Assembly: GCA_948868795.1 (NCBI GenBank)
Contig: CAQRDK010000005.1
Coordinates: 1-64,000 of the forward strand
Direction of reading: 5' to 3'
Origin: an uncultured Candidatus Saccharibacteria bacterium
Lineage (GTDB): Bacteria > Patescibacteriota > Saccharimonadia > Saccharimonadales > Saccharimonadaceae
DNA length: 64,000 nt
Positions 1 to 7,771 of this stretch are shown here, one piece after another. A program made the translations under genes and the position numbers. Position 1 is the stretch's first letter. Every line of letters starts with the position of its first letter. The notes beneath the pieces are model-generated. The model was not told the DNA's origin, searched no databases, and was given only the letters and a program-made list of their open reading frames with translations.

Positions 1-126
1 TGGGCGACCATTCTTAAGGCCACTGTCATCGCCCCAGGCTGAGACCAGGGAGGGAACAGCGACCGCACCCGCGACGGCAGCCGAAACAGCCGCGACCGCG
101 AGGGTAGTTTTAACTGCTTTATTCAT
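1..126 (-). CDS. Exported protein, N-terminal fragment
   Basis: This reading frame starts with ATG at 126 and runs off the left edge, so only 42 residues are visible. They begin MNKAVKTTLAVAAVSAAVAG, a typical signal peptide with a short basic n-region and an alanine/valine-rich core, followed by a possible cleavage after a Ser-Ala pair. A strong Shine-Dalgarno site (GAGAGGAG) lies 8 nt upstream. The mature part visible (WGDDSGLKNG) is too short to assign a family. It is probably a wall or secreted protein, like the MucBP gene upstream of it on the same strand. Confidence 0.75.
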   Translation of the reverse strand, partial: MNKAVKTTLAVAAVSAAVAGAVAVPSLVSAWGDDSGLKNGRP

Positions 127-379
127 AATAATCTCCTCTCAAAAAGATTAATTATTTGATTAACTAGTTAATTAAAGTTGATATTTTACTGGTCCAATTT
201 GTTAAACTCCATCAGTCCTCAGTCGAATCATCTCAAACACAATTTAATCTGTCTTTCCTCTTCTATGTTCCGACAGGCCAGGTTCATAGAATCCCCGGGG
301 CCCAAAGGGCGGGCCCCGGAGTATAAAGAGCGTGCGGGTGGTGCATCCCCGCAGCAGGAGTGGGTCAAAACGCGTAGGG
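127..379. other. Intergenic region with AT palindrome
   Basis: No gene is seen here. It holds a perfect 14-bp palindrome (ATTAACTAGTTAAT, 159-172) just upstream of the exported-protein gene, and a strong GC hairpin at 295-319 behind the MucBP gene. AGTCGAATCATCTCA at 221-235 recurs inverted at 3243-3257. Confidence 0.5.
295..319 (-). terminator. GC-rich hairpin after MucBP gene
   Basis: Two perfect 9-bp arms (CCGGGGCCC and GGGCCCCGG) enclose a 7-nt loop about 60 nt after the MucBP stop codon. No clear U-tract follows on the minus strand, so this may be a 3'-protecting hairpin rather than a true intrinsic terminator. Confidence 0.5.
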
Positions 380-2812
380 TTAGGGTTCCGCGAGCTCCTG
401 GCCGGCTCCGATAACGGGATCATTGCCGGAAGGCGGATTGTCGGGAACGATCGGGTCCTTGGCGGGCGGAGTATAACCTCCACCTTCGACCTCGGTCGCG
501 CCGGTGTCGACATGACCAGGATCGTGGCCACCAGTGCCGGAAGACGGCGTGTCCTGAGTATCAGGGACGATACCGCTTACGGTCTCGTCGCCAACTTCCT
601 GACGATTCTCGCTGCCAGCTCCCTGTCCACCAGGGTTGTCGGTCGGGCGATGGTTCGCGGTAGGCTCGTCGCCTTCCTGGTCCTCCGTGTCATGAATGAC
701 GGGAGGGACATAATGGTCCTCCTCGCCCTTGCCCGGGCCAATACCTTCGGTGGCATTGCCCGTGCCGTTATTGCCAGGGCCGGCGTCGGAGTCTTTCTTA
801 CCGTCGCCATCCCTCTTGATGAGCTGATACCAGTACGTTACCGTGACATTGCGGTTCGGCATGGTGCCGGAGGTCGCGTCGCCAGTAGCATAAGCATACT
901 CGTAGCCATCGAAGGATTCCTTGCTGGTCGAATAGGGCTTACCAGCCTCAACAACCTGAGTCGAAGTGCCCAGGATACGGTTGCTGTCGACCGCCTTATG
1001 GATGGTTGTGACGGTGAACTTCTGAGCATCCTTCTTGTAGTAGAACGTGATTACCGTGTTGTTGTTCGCCGGGAAGTCGCCGGTGACCGTAGTGCTGGTA
1101 TTGCCCTTGCTGTTCCGAACATAGGTGTATCCCGCGAGGTTAGTCAGCGCACGAGCCGTATAGGACGTGCCCTGGCGGCCGTAGAGATAACTCTCGGACG
1201 CGACAGGCTCGTTTGTATCAACGTCAAGATGACGGACGGTCGCCCTATACTCCTTATAGTAGTAGAAGATGACGGTCATGTCGCCATTCACGGTGACATC
1301 GATGCGGCTCTTGCTATTACCCTGGTTGTTGTTCAGGTAGATATAGCCGTCGCCGGAATAGTCCGCAGACAGGGTCTGTGTGCTGCCCTTAGCGACTTTA
1401 TAGGAGCCGCTATCGAGCAGTGCGTTCGTGTCAGCGTCGCGGTGTTCCACGGTCAGCGTGACCAAACTGGTGTCAGCGTTCTTCGTGTAGTAGAACGTGA
1501 CCTCGAAGTTGTAGTCAGGCATAGTGCCCGAGGTCAAACCTTCGCTACGCTTATAGGTGTAGCCAGTGATGTTCAGCGGACCGACAGAGAATTGCTTACC
1601 AACGGTGAACTTGTGCGTAGTGTCCTGATGAACGGTTGCGCCAGTCCCCTCCTCCACATAGTGGGCCGTGATAACCCGAGTGGTCGGATTGTTCGGAATG
1701 ACGTCAGGCTTGCCGGGGTCGGTCGGAGGAGTCTTGGGCGGAGTCGCGGGCTTAACCGGGTCTTCGTTCGGATCGAACCGCTCGGAGCGGAGATCGGAAA
1801 TGTTGTAGCCGGTCTTGTAAACGCGCAGCCCAGACTTCAGGCTTGGGTAATCCCAGATGAAAGCGGGAAGTTCTTCCTGCTGATCGGGTTCATCCAGCCG
1901 GACAGTCCAACGGGACTCGGCGTCAGAACTCCAGGGGAGCTCCCAGTTGGTAGTGGAACGCGGGGCCTCGATGCCGGTGATAACTGCGGATTCCTCGCTC
2001 ATGCAAAGCATGCCGCAGTAGATCTGGATCTCCTCGTTGAGGTGGCGGGAACCGTCAGCCTCAGTAACATAGAGGGTCTCCAGGAACTCCGGATCCTCTT
2101 TCGCGCGATCGATGATCTCGCGGAAGGCCGGAGCCCACATCGAATTCTGTTCATTGAACTCCACGAAGGTTTCCATACGCTGGAGACGCATGTCGGCGAA
2201 ACGCAGACTGGTCATGGTGTACCAGTTGACGTCCAGCCAACGATGGCTGTCGTACAGCTCGTCAAGCTCATCCTCGGTCATCTCGCTGAGGCGATTGTAA
2301 ACCTCGGCGGTGAGGACGTTCGAGGGGAACTCGACGGCGTTGCGGAATCCGTCCGGATACTCCTTGCCGTAGCCGATAGCTGCGAGGTATTCTTTGTTGG
2401 CCAGAAGTTTAGCCTGGTCAACGCTGTTACCCTCGGCATCGACGGGCAGGAAGTCCCAGTCGGTGCAGGTGGTCATGGCCTCGTCGAACTTATCGCCGAA
2501 GCCCTGCTGCAGATAGGCTAAAACCTGCGCTTTAGTCCCGAAGCCGGACATGCTGACCTCGACGTCGTCGAGGGTGATGTTCAGGCCGGGGTTGTCGGCG
2601 TTAGTGGTCTCGCCCAAAGGGGCTGCTGCGGGCCAGGGTGCGATCGCGCCGATGCCCGTGAGGGCGGTGAGCGCGAGGGCGACGAAGGCGGTGTTGCGGC
2701 TCCGACGGATGTCGGTGCCAGAGATGAACCACTTGTAGGCGGCGGCAGAGCCAGCGCCTACGACGGTCAGACCGCACAGGGCGGCGATGATCGCAAAGAT
2801 GATATTTGTCAT
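380..2812 (-). CDS. MucBP-repeat surface protein
   Basis: An 810-residue protein likely displayed on the cell surface. Two hydrophobic segments lie near the N-terminus (about residues 5-26 and 42-60). A region of about 300 residues with no recognised fold follows. Four consecutive repeats of about 70 residues (about 378-662) each end in a F-Y-Y-x-K type strand (TFYYTK, IFYYYK, TFYYKK, TYWYQL). This is the pattern of MucBP-type mucin- or glycan-binding repeats. The last 150 residues are a Gly/Pro/Asp-rich low-complexity tail with no LPXTG signal. The start has an excellent ribosome site (AAGGAGGAACA before ATG). The gene stands alone behind a full sigma70 promoter (3310-3338) and a leader of about 490 nt. 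The family suggests adhesion to a host cell or glycan surface; the exact ligand cannot be read. Confidence 0.85.
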   Translation of the reverse strand: MTNIIFAIIAALCGLTVVGAGSAAAYKWFISGTDIRRSRNTAFVALALTALTGIGAIAPWPAAAPLGETTNADNPGLNITLDDVEVSMSGFGTKAQVLAYLQQGFGDKFDEAMTTCTDWDFLPVDAEGNSVDQAKLLANKEYLAAIGYGKEYPDGFRNAVEFPSNVLTAEVYNRLSEMTEDELDELYDSHRWLDVNWYTMTSLRFADMRLQRMETFVEFNEQNSMWAPAFREIIDRAKEDPEFLETLYVTEADGSRHLNEEIQIYCGMLCMSEESAVITGIEAPRSTTNWELPWSSDAESRWTVRLDEPDQQEELPAFIWDYPSLKSGLRVYKTGYNISDLRSERFDPNEDPVKPATPPKTPPTDPGKPDVIPNNPTTRVITAHYVEEGTGATVHQDTTHKFTVGKQFSVGPLNITGYTYKRSEGLTSGTMPDYNFEVTFYYTKNADTSLVTLTVEHRDADTNALLDSGSYKVAKGSTQTLSADYSGDGYIYLNNNQGNSKSRIDVTVNGDMTVIFYYYKEYRATVRHLDVDTNEPVASESYLYGRQGTSYTARALTNLAGYTYVRNSKGNTSTTVTGDFPANNNTVITFYYKKDAQKFTVTTIHKAVDSNRILGTSTQVVEAGKPYSTSKESFDGYEYAYATGDATSGTMPNRNVTVTYWYQLIKRDGDGKKDSDAGPGNNGTGNATEGIGPGKGEEDHYVPPVIHDTEDQEGDEPTANHRPTDNPGGQGAGSENRQEVGDETVSGIVPDTQDTPSSGTGGHDPGHVDTGATEVEGGGYTPPAKDPIVPDNPPSGNDPVIGAGQELAEP

Positions 2813-3304
2813 TGCTTGTTCCTCCTTGTAGAGTGATTGTTGAAATTGATTTAATCACAGAAAGGGGGCACCAACCCCTATCTGCAATAAGCAACAGAGG
2901 CTGGCGGCTAGAGACCGCCACGCTGGGTCTTTAGGGCTCTTAGAGAGACTTAGGGACTTTGCGGGGGCTTGAGCTGAGCTCGACTAGACTCGAGGTCTAG
3001 GAGCTAATAAGCTTGAGCCATATATCATCCACAGGACAGCTAAAAAACAGCTACCTGACTAAATGGGACCAGCCGAGGCTGGCGTATCCGAAGGTCGTCC
3101 CGAGTTCCTGAATCATCCATCAGGCAACTAGGAAAACCACCGTGAGCATCTGAATCATCCATCAGCTTGCTCCGGGTTCGGAGGACGTCGAAACTCTTAG
3201 CGTTTTGACGTAAACAGATACATGCAAAAATAGCATTGTATCTGAGATGATTCGACTGTAAATGGACCTCTGGGCGGAACTGCTCCCACAGTTATCCCAG
3301 ACTA
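2813..3304 (-). promoter_or_regulatory. Long structured leader of MucBP gene
   Basis: The promoter at 3310-3338 implies an untranslated leader of about 490 nt. CTGAATCATCCATCAG occurs twice, at 3108-3123 and 3150-3165, 42 nt apart. Each copy can fold into a short hairpin whose minus-strand loop is TGGATGAT, placing GGA in the loop. A third TATCATCCA lies near 3020. Several AGCTC/GAGCT elements near 2970-3015 can also pair. The leader is a good candidate for post-transcriptional control, but matches no riboswitch class I know. Confidence 0.5.
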
Positions 3305-3309
3305 ATTCC

Positions 3310-3338
3310 ATTGTAGCACACATCTCTAAAAAAGTCAA
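3310..3338 (-). promoter_or_regulatory. Sigma70 promoter of MucBP gene
   Basis: On the minus strand TTGACT (3338-3333) and TACAAT (3315-3310) are separated by exactly 17 nt, with TGTGC directly before the -10 box. Transcription should start near 3303. Confidence 0.85.
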
Positions 3339-3515
3339 TAGAAAACTAGTGTTTTGAGCATAAACGCAATGGTTTTAACATAAGTATTTTGGAAACTGGG
3401 GTCGATTTTTGGTTTTTGTTCCCTGTTATTGGTCGTGGTTAGGGCGATTTCGTGATTGACAAAATGCTATGGTTATTTAGTGAAGCATAAGTAGGAACGG
3501 CGTGCGGAGTTTGGC

Positions 3516-3585
3516 GGGACTGATTTCGGGTAATCGAAGCTGATTTCGGGCGCTCGGGGCTAATTTCGGGTAATCGGGACTAATA
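3516..3585. repeat. 20-bp tandem repeat, 3.5 units
   Basis: Units begin at 3521, 3541, 3561 and 3581 with the core TGATTTCGGG or TAATTTCGGG and the spacer TAATCGAAGC, CGCTCGGGGC or TAATCGGGAC. The phase is exactly 20 bp, about two helical turns. It lies in a non-coding gap just upstream of a terminator hairpin. Confidence 0.8.
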
Positions 3586-3594
3586 AAACCAAGA

Positions 3595-3629
3595 AAAACC
3601 GCCCCCAAACGTTGATAGGGGACGGTTTT
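3595..3629 (-). terminator. Intrinsic terminator of the Pro-rich gene
   Basis: On the minus strand AAAACCGTCCCC pairs with GGGGGCGGTTTT across an 11-nt loop, followed by a U-rich stretch. Three smaller hairpins (3668-3735) separate it from the stop codon at 3760. Confidence 0.8.
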
Positions 3630-3759
3630 GTGCGGAGGTAACCATGCGTCCCCTTTCTATGGAATGGGGGAGCGTCACGGCTCCGGGGCGACCTCGTGGG
3701 GTCGCGGGAGTTGGCTCGGATGAGCCAGGATTGGTAGGCCTTCTGGCAAACCATGCGGC

Positions 3760-4512
3760 TCACCACCCAGCGTCTTCGTACTTCTGGCTGCTGCTCCGGG
3801 GAGTGGGCTGGGGCTTAGGAGCAGGCTGTGGGGTAGGTTCGCCGGATTTCGGCGGCTGCGGAGCCTTCTCCTGGGCCTTCAGCTCGGTCAAACGGTCGTG
3901 GCCGGGGTTCAGGATCTGACGAACCTGCTTTGCGTCCATCTCGCTGAACAGCTGCTTCCACTGGTCCTTCGACAGGGCCAACAGGGCTTCGGCGGTGATG
4001 GCGCCAGGGACAGGCTCGGGCTTCTTGCCGGTCAGCTTCGCCATATACTCGCGGACGCTATCTTCGTGCTTGGCAATAATGTCCTTGCACGTTCCCTCAG
4101 GGGGGACAACGTTCACGACCTGGATCTGGCCTTCGACAACGTCGTAGCAGTAGACGTAGTGGTCGACCGCCAGAATGTCGAAGCGGTGCTTCTCGGGCAG
4201 AGACTGCCAGTTCTTGATGACCTGCTCGACCGGGATGGGGGGCTTGTCCTCCTCCATGGTGTAGAGCACGATAGTATCGTGGCCATCATAGGTCGCGCCG
4301 GTATAGGAGAGCGTGCGCTCAGTGGAATGCGGGGGCTGCTGCTGAGCCGGAGCCGCGGGTGCGGCAGGGGTGGCAGCGGGAGCCACAGGGGTTTCACCGG
4401 CCGGCTGAGGAACGACAGTCTGCTGAGGGTCATAGATGTCGCCAGCAACCTGCTGCGCGCGCTTAGCGCGGGGGTTGGTGATCGGCTTTCCTTTGTTTCC
4501 AAATAAAGGCAT
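3760..4512 (-). CDS. Uncharacterised Pro/Ala-rich protein
   Basis: A 250-residue protein without a family I recognise. Residues 1-65 are basic then Pro/Ala/Gln-rich. Residues about 66-155 look like a folded alpha/beta domain with VDHYVYCYDVVEGQIQVVNV. Residues about 165-215 are helical and charged, and the end is again Pro-rich. No signal peptide or membrane segment is visible, so a cytoplasmic location is likely. A good Shine-Dalgarno site (GGAGGTACC) precedes the ATG, and the gene has its own strong promoter and terminator, suggesting high expression. Codon choice is richer in C-ending codons than in the metabolic genes, as in the other strong-promoter genes here. Confidence 0.75.
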   Translation of the reverse strand: MPLFGNKGKPITNPRAKRAQQVAGDIYDPQQTVVPQPAGETPVAPAATPAAPAAPAQQQPPHSTERTLSYTGATYDGHDTIVLYTMEEDKPPIPVEQVIKNWQSLPEKHRFDILAVDHYVYCYDVVEGQIQVVNVVPPEGTCKDIIAKHEDSVREYMAKLTGKKPEPVPGAITAEALLALSKDQWKQLFSEMDAKQVRQILNPGHDRLTELKAQEKAPQPPKSGEPTPQPAPKPQPTPRSSSQKYEDAGW

Positions 4513-4896
4513 AATGGTACCTCCTAGAATGTAAGCTACACGTCGACTGGCCCGCTGGGGCGGGCCCAGCTTCCATGCGCACTTTCATTGTAGCACACCT
4601 TATGCTTTTTGTCAATACCAATTACATGATTTTCGGGGATTTTGGGAGAAGTTTTGCCGGTTTTTTGAATGTTTTTTGTTGGAAGCATAAGAATTAACAG
4701 AGGTGCGGCTAGAACAAGGCTGGGCAGGTGGCGGGGCGGAAAATGTTTTAGGAGTTTTATGGCGAGGAGAAATGTGGCGTGGCTATGAGAGATTTTTGGG
4801 CGGTCGGTCGGAGAATGTTTCATGCTTCCCCGTTGATTGGGAGGAGAAGTTGTGGCTTCTCTTTTGGCGAGAGGTGTGGTATAATGGCGGAGACAT
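4513..4896. other. Gap with leader hairpin and divergent promoters
   Basis: The short leader of the minus-strand gene contains a GC hairpin (TGGCCCGC / GCGGGCCCA, about 4548-4569). Between 4620 and 4860 I see nothing recognisable. An extended -10 box (TGGTATAAT, ending at 4885) precedes tRNA-His on the plus strand. Confidence 0.5.
4587..4615 (-). promoter_or_regulatory. Sigma70 promoter of the Pro-rich gene
   Basis: TTGACA (4615-4610) and TACAAT (4592-4587) on the minus strand are 17 nt apart, with GTGTGC preceding the -10 box. Start of transcription is expected near 4580, about 68 nt before the ATG. Confidence 0.9.
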
Positions 4897-4974
4897 GGTG
4901 GGATTAGCTCAGATGGTTAGAGCGTCTGATTGTGGTCCAGAAGGTCGCTGGTTCGATTCCAGTATCCCACCCCA
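4897..4974 (+). tRNA. tRNA-His(GTG)
   Basis: The cloverleaf has acceptor GTGGGAT/ATCCCAC, D-stem GCTC/GAGC, anticodon loop TTGTGGT and a T-arm with TTCGATT. The extra G at position -1 (4897) faces C73 (4971), the identity element of bacterial tRNA-His. CCA is encoded. The last pair of the anticodon stem is A-C rather than a Watson-Crick pair. Confidence 0.95.
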
Positions 4975-4984
4975 TGTCTAGTTT

Positions 4985-5006
4985 GGCAGCCGAGAGGCTG
5001 TTTTTT
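4985..5006 (+). terminator. Intrinsic terminator after tRNA-His
   Basis: CAGCC (4987-4991), a GAGA loop and GGCTG (4996-5000) are followed by six T residues. Confidence 0.9.
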
Positions 5007-5056
5007 GATGGTTTTTGGTAGGTTTTGTGCGAAAGTTGGGGTGGTATAATAGGAAT

Positions 5057-7246
5057 ATGAATGATTTAGGCTTGAGTTCGCGGGCGTGGTTTTTGTGGAA
5101 TAATTCGGCGGGGCGAGAGATGATTGAGGCGAGAAGCGACTCGAGCGGGGAGGCTTCTGGGGCGGAGACTTCGGAGGAGGTTTCTGGGGAAAGCGGCTCT
5201 CGGGAGGGGCGGTTTAGTCATGAGGCGGATACGCCGATGGAGGTCGCGTCGCTGACGAAGATCATGACGGCGATGGTCGTCCTGGAGCAGAGAAATCTCG
5301 ATGAGGAGGTGACGATTACAGCGGAGATGCTGGAGGGGCTGGAGGAGTTTTCCGTGATTGGGCTCAGGGAGGGGCAGATGGCGACGGTGGAGGACTTGCT
5401 GTATGCGCTAATGTTGCCGTCGGCGGGGGATGCGGCGCAAGCGCTTGCGATAAGCACGAGCGGGACGATTGAGGAGTTCGCGAAATTAATGAACCGAGAG
5501 TCGGAAAATCTCGGGATGACGGGGACGCATTTTAGCAATCCGGTGGGGTTTGACTGGCGGGAGGGAGCGGGAGCTTCAGAGGGGGCGGGCGGCGAGGCTG
5601 ATGAAACGGAAGTGTTGGAGGAGACGGAGATACGGAATTATTCGACCGCGCGGGACGTGGCGAAAATGCTCGGGGCGGCGCTGCAAAATGAGCGGTTTCG
5701 GGAGATTTTTGGGACTTATGAGCGGGAGTTGCCGTCGGTCGGGTTGGTGGCGCGAAAGACTTTTCCGGCGCCAGGAACAGGGGCGAATGCGGTTTATAGC
5801 GGGATTAAAGGCGGTAAAACTGGGTTTACTTTTGCGGCGGGGAGGTGTTTTGCGAGCGTGGCCGAGGTCGAGGGGGCGGAATATATTTTGGTGACACTAG
5901 GAGCGGAAGGCGCGAATCATCTTGAGGACGCGCGGAAGGTTTATCAGGCGGTGGAGGTGGAATACGAGCCGGTGCGACTGGTCAAGGAGGGGGATTTGCT
6001 CGCAAGGGTGCCGGTCGAGGGCAGCCCGGTGAAAGCGCTGGAGTTCCGGGCGGGGGTTGACTATACGATGGCGCTGCCGAAGGACGTGCGAGAGGAGGAT
6101 TTGGTCTATAGTTTTGAGGGTTTTGAAGAGCAGACGGTGGTGCGGCGCGATACGGTGGCCGGGGAGCCGTTCGGAAAGGTGACGGTTTCGTATAACGGCG
6201 AAGCGCTATATAGTCATGGGCTGGTCGTATACGAGAGTTGTGAGGGGGCGGCGAATTGCGTCGAGATGCCGAAGTTTTATAACTATTACGGTTGGCTGGG
6301 TCTTGGGCTGCTGATTACGGCGGTGCTCGCGGCGGGAACGGTGTGGGCGTTCATTCGGAAGAGGCGGAGTGGCCGGAAAGTGTGGCGGATTTTGCCGTGG
6401 GTCGGGGTATTGATGACGATCCTGAACATTGTGTTGATTTGGATGATTTTTGAGGTATGGTATGAGGTGACGGACGAGGTTGAGGTGTTTCAACCGGAGA
6501 TGAGTTTGACGGAGGAGCTAGAGGAGGCGCCGGAAGAGCAGCCGGAAGAAGTTCCGGCGGTTGACGACGGAGGTGGGGCGATAGCGGGCGGAAACTGCAC
6601 GACGGGGCTGGGGAGTTTGATGTTGGTGAATCCGAATTTCACGGTAGGGACGGAGTTCATCACGGGGCGGCGGACGCAGCTGGTTTCGGTGTCGCAGACT
6701 TATGGGATTCCAGAATATCATGAAGCGGGCAACGGGGATAATCTGATGATGCCGGAAGCGGCGGAACATTTGAACGAGATGGTTACGGCGTATCGGGCAG
6801 AGAATCCGGGGCATGAGATAGGGACGTATTCGTGTTTTCGGGCGCGAGGGACGACGTGCGGGAGGCTGTGCGCGGCGACCGGGACGTCAGACCATCATAC
6901 GGGGCTAACCTGTGATCTAATCGACCTCGCATACGGGAGTGTCCTGAATACGGATGATTATTCGAACCATCTCGAGTGGCAATGGCTGCGGGAAAACTCC
7001 TATCGCTTCGGATTTATTGACCGGTTCCCGGAGGCGTGGGCGGGCGGTCCGATGACGGAGCCGGCGAACGTGGACGCGGAAGGGTCGACGGGACTGTTCG
7101 AGACGTGGCATTATCGGTATGTCGGGGTGACGGCGGCGACGGAGATTGCGACCGGGAAATATAACGGCGGGGAGTATGATTCACTAGAACATTATCTGAA
7201 GGCGACGGGGAGGGTGAAGGATTTGAAAGGCGGAAAGTGCGAGTAG
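5057..7246 (+). CDS. Fused DacA-like and VanY-like D,D-carboxypeptidase
   Basis: This 729-residue protein joins two peptidoglycan carboxypeptidases. The N-terminal half is a serine D-Ala-D-Ala carboxypeptidase with SLTK at 65-68, an SAGD motif in the SxN position and KGGKTG. Two membrane helices follow (about 405-428 and 442-465), separated by a strongly basic loop RKRRSGRKVWR. The C-terminal third is a zinc VanY-type peptidase with TSDHHTGLTCD and WHYRYVG. The basic loop predicts that both catalytic domains face outward, yet no N-terminal signal peptide is present. I place the start at 5057 because TATAAT (5045-5050) ends 6 nt before it, implying a leaderless mRNA. It would trim pentapeptide stems in wall maturation. 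A perfect 13-bp inverted repeat begins at its stop codon. Confidence 0.9.
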   Translation: MNDLGLSSRAWFLWNNSAGREMIEARSDSSGEASGAETSEEVSGESGSREGRFSHEADTPMEVASLTKIMTAMVVLEQRNLDEEVTITAEMLEGLEEFSVIGLREGQMATVEDLLYALMLPSAGDAAQALAISTSGTIEEFAKLMNRESENLGMTGTHFSNPVGFDWREGAGASEGAGGEADETEVLEETEIRNYSTARDVAKMLGAALQNERFREIFGTYERELPSVGLVARKTFPAPGTGANAVYSGIKGGKTGFTFAAGRCFASVAEVEGAEYILVTLGAEGANHLEDARKVYQAVEVEYEPVRLVKEGDLLARVPVEGSPVKALEFRAGVDYTMALPKDVREEDLVYSFEGFEEQTVVRRDTVAGEPFGKVTVSYNGEALYSHGLVVYESCEGAANCVEMPKFYNYYGWLGLGLLITAVLAAGTVWAFIRKRRSGRKVWRILPWVGVLMTILNIVLIWMIFEVWYEVTDEVEVFQPEMSLTEELEEAPEEQPEEVPAVDDGGGAIAGGNCTTGLGSLMLVNPNFTVGTEFITGRRTQLVSVSQTYGIPEYHEAGNGDNLMMPEAAEHLNEMVTAYRAENPGHEIGTYSCFRARGTTCGRLCAATGTSDHHTGLTCDLIDLAYGSVLNTDDYSNHLEWQWLRENSYRFGFIDRFPEAWAGGPMTEPANVDAEGSTGLFETWHYRYVGVTAATEIATGKYNGGEYDSLEHYLKATGRVKDLKGGKCE

Positions 7247-7357
7247 GGGCGAGATGCGAGTTTTTTCGAGGCGTGTCCAGCCAGCCCGTCTTCACGGGTG
7301 TCTGGCACTCTTCCTCCTAGCAAGTCCGGATCCTCTCAAAAATCCGCATCTCGCCCC
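7246..7357. ncRNA. Large imperfect palindrome, possible structured RNA
   Basis: GGGGCGAGATGCG (7246-7258) and CGCATCTCGCCCC (7345-7357) form a perfect 13-bp outer stem. A second partly paired helix lies inside. The minus strand then has a hairpin GCCAG-ACA-CCCGT with GAAG loop closing on ACGGG and CTGGC. No U-tract follows on either strand, so a simple terminator is unlikely. I see no SRP, 6S, RNase P or known riboswitch signature. It may be a non-coding RNA, a 3'-end structure of the carboxypeptidase mRNA, or a small inverted-repeat element. Confidence 0.45.
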
Positions 7358-7442
7358 TACCCCCTGTCGCCTTTCTGTGATATAATGTAAGTATTCTCGG
7401 CTTTACAGTTCGACTGTCGGGCTGTTTGGTTGTGAAATGTTT

Positions 7443-7517
7443 GCGAGTATAGTACAGCGGTTAGTATGCAAGTTTTCCAAACTTGAGATGAGAGTTCGAT
7501 TCTCTCTACTCGCACCA
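7443..7517 (+). tRNA. tRNA-Gly(TCC)
   Basis: Acceptor GCGAGTA/TACTCGC, anticodon stem CAAGT/ACTTG with loop TTTCCAA, T-arm GAGAG/CTCTC and an encoded CCA. A TATAAT box lies at 7381-7386, giving a precursor leader of about 50 nt. Confidence 0.95.
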
Positions 7518-7524
7518 GAGGATT

Positions 7525-7553
7525 CCTGGGCTTTGTCCGGGGATTTTTGTTTT
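7525..7553 (+). terminator. Terminator after tRNA-Gly
   Basis: CCTGG (7525-7529) pairs with CCGGG (7537-7541) and is followed by ATTTTTGTTTT. Confidence 0.65.
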
Positions 7554-7677
7554 GAGATGGTTTAGATGTCGGATGGCAGAAATCGAGGACTGTTGGGGAT
7601 TAGGGTTGTATCGTTTTGGCATTTGGGTTTCTGATTTTGGCATCCGAAACGCGCCGGAACATCCAGCTTATGGTTTT

Positions 7678-7706
7678 ATTGTAGCACGGGTTGCGGATTT
7701 TGTCAA
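7678..7706 (-). promoter_or_regulatory. Orphan sigma70 promoter
   Basis: TTGACA (7706-7701), a 17-nt spacer and TACAAT (7683-7678) form a promoter of the same class as those at 4587 and 14529. The first transcribed bases (AAAACCATAAG) resemble those at the 14529 promoter. No minus-strand gene lies downstream: the transcript would cross the terminator region, run antisense to tRNA-Gly and enter the palindrome at 7246-7357. Nothing on this side ends in a clear terminator. Confidence 0.7.
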
Positions 7707-7771
7707 GAGAGGAGGCTCGAAAAGGTGGTTGTCGCCCGTTCTATGAGGCAGTTATTCCCTGCTGGGTGGGG

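Noticed and set aside
332..2521. Long open frame on the plus strand opposite the MucBP gene
   Set aside because: It mirrors a GC-rich coding gene, has no ribosome site and gives a Val/Arg-rich translation with no domain. The minus-strand gene has clear repeats, promoter and start.
7246..7357. SRP RNA, 6S RNA or RNase P RNA
   Set aside because: The length suits a small SRP RNA, but the GGAA-type domain IV motif is missing, and the 6S bubble and P RNA conserved regions are not found.
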